Part shown: positions 1 to 5,385 of the stretch, piece by piece | How the letters are laid out: the number at the start of each line of letters is the position of its first letter | Numbering within the stretch: position 1 is the stretch's first letter | NCBI GenBank assembly: GCA_036273915.1 | Contig: DASUGR010000215.1 | Location: 1-22,528, forward strand | DNA: 22,528 nt | Direction of reading: 5' to 3' | Source: PLA2 sp036273915 | Lineage (GTDB): Bacteria; Planctomycetota; PLA2 | Made by a program: the position numbers and the translations under genes | The notes under the pieces: generated by a model | What the model was told of the DNA's origin: nothing | The model's database searches: none | What the model saw: only the letters and a program-made list of their open reading frames with translations

Positions 1-1102
1 GCGCGGGCGCGTCCTTCGGCCAGGCGCGGCGCGTCGCGAGGAACGCCATCTCGTTGCCGTTGAGGCTCGGCAGGAACTGCTCGACGAAGTCCATGCCGCC
101 GGTCAGGTTGCCGAAGTTGGTCTCGAATTCGACGAGCTTCGGGATCTCGCGCTCGGCGACGAGCGCGTCGCGGTTGCTCCAGAGCGCCGGGAGGCTCCGG
201 TGCAGGCGGATGAAGCCGATCGTGTCGTCGGGGAGCGCGAACGGGAACGGCGCGAGCGTGCCGGCGTAGGCGTCGCGGACGGCCGGCGGCAGCTCCTCGG
301 GCATCGGCAGGACGGTGCGCGTGCGGAGGCGCACGCCGTCGCCGTCGCGCCCGAGGCTGAGGGAGACCGCCGCCCACGGCGCCTCGGCGCCGATGTGGCC
401 GAGGAGCCCGCCGATGAGCGCCTGGCCGACGTCCTTCGCCTTCTCGTTCTGCCGGCTGGGGGCGTGGGTCTTCAGGTCGACGAAGGCGAACGCGTCGCCG
501 GGGCCGGCCGCGCGGCGCGCCTGCGCGATCCGCTCGTCGCCCTGGAGCCCCTCGGCGGTGCGGCCGCGCACGGCCGCCGCGAGGAGCTGGTCGGAGCTCA
601 CCGCGAGCACGTCGCCGTCGAGGCAGACGAAGCCGGGGCCGAGCTGCCAGAGCGCGGGGAGCGTCTCGTCGGCCGGGAGGACGACCGCGCGCTGCTGTCT
701 CATGAGGATCTCGGCGCCCGCGATGATCCTTGTGGCGGCCTCGGGCTCGACGCGCGCGAGCAGGAGGAGGCGCTGCGGCGAGCCGTACGCGGCGGCCGCG
801 ATCTCCCTGCCTGCGACGGCGCGGAAGAGCCCCTGGAAGTCGTACCCCGTGGAGCCCTTCACGAGCGCCTCGGCGAAGAGCGCCTGCGCCATCTGCGGCG
901 CGGCGAGCGCCTGCCTCAACGCGGCGTTCTCCTTCAGCGCGGCGGCGAGCGGCGACGCGAGGACGTCGTCGAGCTTCTTGCCGAGGTTCCGTGCTTCGAG
1001 GTAGGCGGTGGCGCCCTTCGGGAAGCGGTCGGCGAGGGATTCTTCCCCCGCGATCGCGGGCAACGAGATCAGGAGGAGGGAGAGAGCCGCCGCGAGACGC
1101 AT
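1..1102 (-). CDS. Secreted protein of unknown function, DUF3352-like style (3' end cut by window edge)
   Basis: The reading frame opens at ATG 1102 and stays open to base 1, so the C-terminus is missing; about 367 residues are visible. The N-terminus MRLAAALSLLLISLPAIAGEE is a typical Sec signal peptide with a likely cut after AIA. The mature part begins ESLADRFPKGATAYLEARNL and continues with alternating hydrophobic strands and Asp/Gly turns. This opening (an energy-poor 'level of X must be above zero' type beta fold) recalls exported DUF3352-type proteins of planctomycetes, but I cannot confirm the family. No catalytic motif, lipobox or transmembrane segment is visible after the signal. The start is well supported: GGAGGT lies 6 nt upstream, and a TAGCCT hexamer on the same strand lies at 1128-1133. 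It lies downstream of the small membrane protein but has its own putative promoter. Function unknown. Confidence 0.82.
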   Translation of the reverse strand, partial: MRLAAALSLLLISLPAIAGEESLADRFPKGATAYLEARNLGKKLDDVLASPLAAALKENAALRQALAAPQMAQALFAEALVKGSTGYDFQGLFRAVAGREIAAAAYGSPQRLLLLARVEPEAATRIIAGAEILMRQQRAVVLPADETLPALWQLGPGFVCLDGDVLAVSSDQLLAAAVRGRTAEGLQGDERIAQARRAAGPGDAFAFVDLKTHAPSRQNEKAKDVGQALIGGLLGHIGAEAPWAAVSLSLGRDGDGVRLRTRTVLPMPEELPPAVRDAYAGTLAPFPFALPDDTIGFIRLHRSLPALWSNRDALVAEREIPKLVEFETNFGNLTGGMDFVEQFLPSLNGNEMAFLATRRAWPKDAPA

Positions 1103-1127
1103 GTGTGCACCTCCAAGGACCGGTCGC

Positions 1128-1133
1128 AGGCTA
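1128..1133 (-). promoter_or_regulatory. Putative -10 hexamer (TAGCCT) for the secreted-protein gene
   Basis: On the minus strand TAGCCT lies 25 nt before ATG 1102. A transcript starting about 7 nt downstream would have a roughly 20-nt leader that carries the GGAGGT ribosome site. The hexamer fits the TANNNT pattern seen before other genes here. No convincing -35 is visible. Confidence 0.4.
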
Positions 1134-1156
1134 CGCGAAGAGGGTGCCACGGCCAC

Positions 1157-1173
1157 CCCGCCCGCGGGGCGGG
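1157..1173. terminator. GC hairpin, possible terminator
   Basis: A 7-bp stem CCCGCCC/GGGCGGG encloses a 3-nt loop (GCG). It lies between the stop of the small membrane gene (1236, minus strand) and the promoter of the next gene. There is no U-tract, so factor-independent termination is uncertain. Confidence 0.35.
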
Positions 1174-1219
1174 CCGGCGGGGACGGCGGTGTGCGGATTG
1201 CTTACGCGGTGGGGAAGCA

Positions 1220-1235
1220 GGGGGGGTCCGGGGGC
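1220..1235 (+). repeat. G-rich dispersed element, copy 1 (GGGGGGGTCCGGGGGC)
   Basis: It abuts the stop codon of the minus-strand small membrane gene (1236-1238). Related elements lie at 2982-2997, 8380-8395 (inverted), 14771-14786 and 17080-17097. Confidence 0.6.
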
Positions 1236-1550
1236 CTAGACGACCATGGTGACGCAGGTGAGCCACAGGAAGAACGTCAGGCCATCGAAGAAGCACGCGA
1301 GTCCATCGCGCCGGTAGCGGAAGCCACGGATCGGGAGCCAGAGGGCCATCATCCCAGCCAGGACCGCGCAAACGTCCACGGCCGTCCCGAAAACAGCCCC
1401 CAGCCGGGTCGCGAGCGCGGGGGAGACCACGCGGGGATCCATCCGCCGCTCTTGCCGCTGGCAGAGCACGTCCAAGAGCCCGAAGACGAGCACGAAGAGC
1501 GTCGGCGACACGGCCAGCGTGAATCGGCCGGCCGGAGCGCGCGGGAGCAT
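1236..1550 (-). CDS. Small three-helix membrane protein, unknown
   Basis: From ATG 1550 the product has 104 residues with three hydrophobic segments at about 10-30, 49-72 and 83-104, separated by basic/acidic loops (QRQERRMDPR and RGFRYRRD). This is a plausible small inner-membrane protein; I recognise no family. The same frame is open back to a GTG at 1622, but that start would lie inside a 24-nt palindrome and would add a basic, Ser/Pro/Thr-rich stretch that looks non-coding, so ATG 1550 is preferred. No clear Shine-Dalgarno sequence precedes it. It follows gdhA on the same strand by 135 nt. The hydrophobic periodicity is the main reason for calling it; it could still be a chance frame. Confidence 0.5.
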   Translation of the reverse strand: MLPRAPAGRFTLAVSPTLFVLVFGLLDVLCQRQERRMDPRVVSPALATRLGAVFGTAVDVCAVLAGMMALWLPIRGFRYRRDGLACFFDGLTFFLWLTCVTMVV

Positions 1551-1600
1551 GCTTGCGACGGTACCGCGAATCGGAGGCGACGGCGACGATGTCGGCGCCC

Positions 1601-1624
1601 GGGTGCGCCAGCGCTGGCGCACCC
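1601..1624. repeat. Perfect 24-nt palindrome downstream of gdhA
   Basis: Two 12-nt arms (GGGTGCGCCAGC and its exact complement) meet without a spacer, 61 nt past the gdhA stop and 50 nt before the ATG of the small membrane gene. It may be an operator-like dyad for that gene or a rho-type hairpin end for gdhA mRNA. No T-tract follows on either strand. Confidence 0.6.
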
Positions 1625-1685
1625 CAGCCGCCGCAAGTCGCTGCCGCGAAACGACTTCCGCCCGCTCAGCAGGTCAACCGTTGAC

Positions 1686-2936
1686 CTAGAGCCACCCGCG
1701 GTCGCGGACGGCTTGGGCGACCCGCTGCACGGCCACGAGGTACGCGGCGAGACGCATGTGGATCTTCTCGCGCTCGGCCGTCGTCCACACCGCCTCGAAC
1801 GCCTCCGTCATCCGGCGGTCGAGGCGCTGGTGCACCCGCTCGAACGACCACGCGTAGTTGTAGGCGTTCTGCACCTGCTCGAAGTAGCTCACCGTCACGC
1901 CGCCCGCGTTCGCCATGAAGTCCGGCAGCACCCGCACGCCCCTGTCGTAAAGGATCCGGTCCGCCTCGGGCGTCGTCGGGCCGTTCGCGAGTTCGCACAC
2001 GACCCGCGCCTTCACGTTCGCCGCGTTCTCCGCCGTGATCACGTTCTCGAGCGCGCTCGGGTAGAGGACGTCGACCTTGAGCTCCAGGAGGTCCTCGTTG
2101 GAGATCGGCTCCGCGCCGGGGAAGCCGCCGAGCGAACGGTGCTCGAGCTTGAACTTCACGAGCGCCGCCGGATCGAGGCCCTTCGCCGAGTAGATGCCCC
2201 CGCGGCTGTCGCTCGCCGCGACGAGCTTCCCGCCGCCGAGCAGCTCCGCGTGGAGCGTCGCCGCGTACTGGCCCGCGTTGCCGAAGCCCTGGATCGCGTA
2301 GGTCGCCGAGGGCAGGTCGAGCTTGAGCAGCTTCGCGGCCTCGCGCACGCAGTAGACGCCGCCGCGCGCGGTCGCGTCGCTCCGCCCCCTGGACCCCCCG
2401 AGGCTCAGCGGCTTGCCGGTGATGACGCCCGGATGGGACTCGCCGAGCATCATCTCGTACTCGTCCATCATCCAGCCCATGATCTGCGGGTTGGTGTAGA
2501 CGTCCGGCGCGGGCACGTCGCGCGTCGCGCCGAGCACGCGGCCGACCGCGCGGATGTAGGCGCGCGCGAGGCGCTCCTGCTCGCCGAGCGACAGCTCCTT
2601 CGGGTTGCACGTGACGCCGCCCTTGCCGCCGCCGAGCGGCAGGTCGACCACCGCGGTCTTCCACGTCATCCACGCGGCGAGCGCGCGCACGGTGTCGATC
2701 GTCTCGTCCGGGTGCCAGCGCAGCCCGCCCTTCGTCGGCCCGCGCGCGCTGTTGTATTGCACGCGGTAGCCGTGGAAGACCCTGTACTTCCCGTCGTCCA
2801 TGCGCACGGGAAGCGTGACGTGGAACTCGCGCTGCGGCCAGCGGAGGAAGTTCCGCATGGCATCGTCGAGGCCGAGCCTCTCGGCAGCCTCGTCAAACTG
2901 CGCTTGCGCGATTTTGAACGGGTTCACGTCCGGCAT
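1686..2936 (-). CDS. gdhA: Glutamate dehydrogenase, hexameric, NAD-type
   Basis: This 416-residue enzyme interconverts glutamate and 2-oxoglutarate plus ammonium in the cytoplasm, linking carbon and nitrogen metabolism. The length is typical of the short hexameric class. Visible signature residues are substrate-binding Lys69 in GPTKGGLR, Lys93 in MTWK, catalytic Lys105 in LPLGGGKGG, and Asp145 in APDVYTNPQ. The C-terminal nucleotide domain starts with the Rossmann motif GFGNAG (217-222), and the strand-end acid in AASDSRGG (Asp243) suggests NAD rather than NADP. The start is firm: AGGAGG lies 7 nt before ATG 2936. It follows the Lys-rich small gene by 142 nt and precedes a small membrane protein. 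It appears intact. Confidence 0.96.
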   Translation of the reverse strand: MPDVNPFKIAQAQFDEAAERLGLDDAMRNFLRWPQREFHVTLPVRMDDGKYRVFHGYRVQYNSARGPTKGGLRWHPDETIDTVRALAAWMTWKTAVVDLPLGGGKGGVTCNPKELSLGEQERLARAYIRAVGRVLGATRDVPAPDVYTNPQIMGWMMDEYEMMLGESHPGVITGKPLSLGGSRGRSDATARGGVYCVREAAKLLKLDLPSATYAIQGFGNAGQYAATLHAELLGGGKLVAASDSRGGIYSAKGLDPAALVKFKLEHRSLGGFPGAEPISNEDLLELKVDVLYPSALENVITAENAANVKARVVCELANGPTTPEADRILYDRGVRVLPDFMANAGGVTVSYFEQVQNAYNYAWSFERVHQRLDRRMTEAFEAVWTTAEREKIHMRLAAYLVAVQRVAQAVRDRGWL

Positions 2937-2981
2937 GCTCGCCTCCTGCCCCTAGGATCGGCCAAGAGCGAAGGAATGGAA

Positions 2982-2997
2982 GGGGTCCCGGGGGCCC
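2982..2997 (+). repeat. G-rich dispersed element, copy 2 (GGGGTCCCGGGGGCCC)
   Basis: A divergent copy in the gap between the small Lys-rich gene and gdhA. Its core CCCGGGGGC is shared with the other copies. It contains the dyad GGGTCCC next to GGGGGCCC. Confidence 0.4.
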
Positions 2998-3078
2998 AGA
3001 GCACGCAAACGCGATCACGCCCCCGCCGGATCGAGCGGGCCCGTTCACGATCGGGTCGCGGCCCGGCCGGGCCGCGCG

Positions 3079-3186
3079 CTACGGTCCGGTCTTGGCGGCG
3101 CGTTTCGCTGCCTTCTTGGCCTGCTTCTCCTTGATGGAGAGCTTCGGCTTGTTCTTCTTGTCCTTCGAAATCTGGCCTTTGGCCAT
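3079..3186 (-). CDS. 35-residue lysine-rich basic protein
   Basis: From ATG 3186 the product begins MAKGQISKDKKNKPKLSIKE, continues with an Ala/Lys-rich tail (KQAKKAAKRAAKTGP) and ends at TAG. About 14 of 35 residues are Lys or Arg. GGAG sits 9 nt upstream of the ATG. Similar tiny proteins beginning MAKGQ with Lys-rich tails are widespread conserved hypotheticals in other bacteria (recalled, not searched). They are probably nucleic-acid or ribosome associated, but no function is established. It lies between the beta-propeller lipoprotein gene (124 nt upstream) and gdhA. The alternative, a longer frame from 3453, overlaps the lipoprotein gene and has no coding character in that part. Confidence 0.7.
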   Translation of the reverse strand: MAKGQISKDKKNKPKLSIKEKQAKKAAKRAAKTGP

Positions 3187-3310
3187 GTCTTGCTCCGGGC
3201 CTCGCCCCTGTCCGTGGAGGCGAAGGATGCGGCACTCTAGCCGGAGCCACCCCCACGTCCGGCCCTGGCCTCCCGGCGCCACGGGACCGAAGCGACGGGC
3301 GAGCCGCGGC

Positions 3311-4717
3311 TCAGGGGCTGACTCCCGGCACGAAGACGAGCGTGCCGCTGGTCTTGCAAGAGATGAGCACGCCGTCCTGGAACCAGATCGCGTGGCCCGG
3401 GCCGGTGCCGGCGTCCGGGACCGGCGCGGTCGTGCTCGAGACGACCTGGCCATCCGCGGTGAGCACCGTGATCGTGTACGTGTCGTCGTTGAACCCCGTG
3501 CTCACGACCGCGATGTCCCCGCTCGGCAGGTCTTTCAGGTCGATGCCGATCGGGCCGTCGCCGACATCCACCGTCGTGACGACCGCCAGCGTGTCCGTCC
3601 GGGCGACGGAGAGCGTCTTCGCGGTGAAGTTGCTCACGACGAGCAGGCTTCCTGTCCGCCGGACGCGGCGCGGGTCGTCGCCCACTTCGCCGATGAGCGT
3701 CGCCGCCCCGAGCGGGCGGTCGGCGGGATCGTGGTACCAGAGCTGCCCCGGCGTCCCGTCCGTCACCACATAGGTGCGCTGGTCCAGCGCCGCGGCGGTC
3801 GCGCTGATCGCCTTCCCCGTCGCGGACGAGAGCGCGAACGCATCCACGCGCTGGGCGGAGTCGGCCTGCGCGAACAGCCCGCTCGCCGCGTCGAAGACCA
3901 TGAAGTAGACCGACCCGGCCGTGTAGTCCGTGACCGTCCCGCCGTCGCCGGCGTCGAACGGCCGGAAGTCGGTCACGTTCGAGCCGCCGAAGGAGAGCTG
4001 CGTCGCGCCGAAGCTCGAGCTCGCGGAGTCCCAGTGCGTCATCGCGGCGACGCCGGGGCCGACGGCGAACGCCGCGATCGTGCCGCCCGGCTCGTGGAGC
4101 ACCTCGGCCGCGTAACGCGCGACCGGAAGCTGGAGCCCCTTGTCGTTCACGGTCGCGCCGGTGACGCCGTTGACCACGGCCCAGCCGTTCGAGCCCGCGA
4201 GGAGGACATTGCTGTCGACGCCGACGAGCGGCACGTGCAGCGCCGCGATCGCCTCCGGCTCGATGATGACGGTCGAGGCGGAGGTCCCGCCCCCGCCGTC
4301 GCCCGGGGGCTTGGGGCACTTCTTGCCGACGACCTTGACCTCTTGCGTGCCGCTCCCGACGAAGTCACTGAAATTCATGCCCACGGACACCTCCCCCTCA
4401 AAGTTCTCGTAAACGAATACGGCGAACTCCAGGGAGGCGCCGGCAGGCAGGGTGTGGGCTGTCTCGTCGTCGATCCCAAGGGGACGATCGGCGCCGGCGT
4501 GGAACTCGATGGTATTCCCGGTGGCCGCTTCGTTGCGAACCGTGAAGGTCCCGATGAGCACGCCCTCGGGAGGCGGAGGCGGGTCGGCCGGATCCCAGCA
4601 GTACTCGAAGATCTGCGGCTCGATCGTCAGATGGAAGATGGCCTCGCTCCCATGACCGGAGTCGACACAGCCGGCCGCGAGGAGAAGACTCACGATAAGG
4701 GCGCTCGCTGCACGCAC
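3311..4717 (-). CDS. Lipoprotein with Ig-like region and beta-propeller
   Basis: The 468-residue product starts at GTG 4717, with AAAGGAG 6-7 nt upstream, a strong ribosome site. The leader MRAASALIVSLLLAAGC ends in a lipobox (AAGC, Cys17 lipidated). Residue +2 is Val, not Asp, so outer-membrane sorting is expected. Residues about 45-130 resemble an ASPM/Hydin-type Ig-like domain (GTFTVRNEAATG ... TLPAGASLEFAVFV). A Gly-rich linker (PPGDGGGGTS) precedes repeated blade-like strands from about 150 to the end. One segment, TLAVVTTVDVGDGPIGIDL, is close to the YVTN/NHL-like propeller pattern. It probably serves as an extracytoplasmic binding or scaffold protein; no enzyme motif is seen. It lies 122 nt after the sigma factor gene and could be one of its targets, which is speculation. 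Confidence 0.88.
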   Translation of the reverse strand: MRAASALIVSLLLAAGCVDSGHGSEAIFHLTIEPQIFEYCWDPADPPPPPEGVLIGTFTVRNEAATGNTIEFHAGADRPLGIDDETAHTLPAGASLEFAVFVYENFEGEVSVGMNFSDFVGSGTQEVKVVGKKCPKPPGDGGGGTSASTVIIEPEAIAALHVPLVGVDSNVLLAGSNGWAVVNGVTGATVNDKGLQLPVARYAAEVLHEPGGTIAAFAVGPGVAAMTHWDSASSSFGATQLSFGGSNVTDFRPFDAGDGGTVTDYTAGSVYFMVFDAASGLFAQADSAQRVDAFALSSATGKAISATAAALDQRTYVVTDGTPGQLWYHDPADRPLGAATLIGEVGDDPRRVRRTGSLLVVSNFTAKTLSVARTDTLAVVTTVDVGDGPIGIDLKDLPSGDIAVVSTGFNDDTYTITVLTADGQVVSSTTAPVPDAGTGPGHAIWFQDGVLISCKTSGTLVFVPGVSP

Positions 4718-4839
4718 GTCTCACTCCTTTAGGGCTGTGGTGGACTGCCCCACTCCTCCAACGGCAACCGGGCCCGGGTTCGTCGGCCCGATCCCTCAAG
4801 GCGTCTTCGAGGCCGGCAATTCCGGGCGTTTCGTCAGCC

Positions 4840-5385
4840 CTACCCACGCACTAGGCGGAACGCTTTCCGGTACCGGTCGACCGCCCGGCGCGAGGCGCTG
4901 TCCGTCGCCGCGTAGGAAGCCCCGAGGCGCTCCGCCTGCTCCTTCAGCGGCACCCCCTCGCTCTGCCACCGCACCAGCCGGCGATCCTCCTCGCGGAGGA
5001 GGGTGAGCGCCTTCACCGCGAGGTCCATCAGCTCGCGACGGGCCGCGAACGTGGAGGGGCCGGTCGCGGAGAGCGCCGGGTCGACCGCGGCCCCCGACTC
5101 CCCCCCGATCGTCAGTCGCAGGAGCCCCGCGGGCCGGCGCCGCAATGCCGACCAGTGCGCGTGCCGGTCGGCGAGCACGCTCCGCGCCACCTTGTGGATC
5201 CAGGCGAGGAACGGCTCGCGGCCCCGGTGCACGTAGCCGGCCGCCTGCTGCAGCGCCCGCACGTGCACCTCCTGCATGAGGTCCTCCTCGGTCTCGTAGC
5301 GAAGGAGCCGCCCGGCGTGGCGTCGCAGGAACGCGAGCACCTCGTCGTGGAACTGCAGGAGGAGGGAGGAGAGGTCGGCGCTCAC
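4840..5385 (-). CDS. ECF-type RNA polymerase sigma factor (planctomycete family 1-like)
   Basis: The 181-residue product starts at GTG 5385, whose bases form GTGA with the TGA stop of the kinase gene, a 4-nt overlap implying translational coupling. Sigma region 2 lies at about 10-78 with the core-binding pattern EEDLMQEVHVRALQ and the helix ending PFLAWIHKVARSVLADRHAHW. Sigma region 4 is at about 120-176 (LREEDRRLVRWQSEGVPLKEQAERLG), ending RAVDRYRKAF, a helix-turn-helix. The layout and wording match the planctomycete ECF family often found beside Ser/Thr kinases (TIGR02984 type, recalled). No anti-sigma gene is evident; the coupled membrane kinase is the likely regulator. A longer upstream extension in the same frame is antisense-like filler inside the kinase gene and is not used. 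Confidence 0.92.
   Translation of the reverse strand: MSADLSSLLLQFHDEVLAFLRRHAGRLLRYETEEDLMQEVHVRALQQAAGYVHRGREPFLAWIHKVARSVLADRHAHWSALRRRPAGLLRLTIGGESGAAVDPALSATGPSTFAARRELMDLAVKALTLLREEDRRLVRWQSEGVPLKEQAERLGASYAATDSASRRAVDRYRKAFRLVRG

Noticed and set aside
1551..1622. Upstream GTG extension of the small membrane protein
   Set aside because: It starts inside the 24-nt palindrome and adds an unhydrophobic, Pro/Ser/Thr/Arg-rich stretch. ATG 1550 immediately precedes the first helix region.
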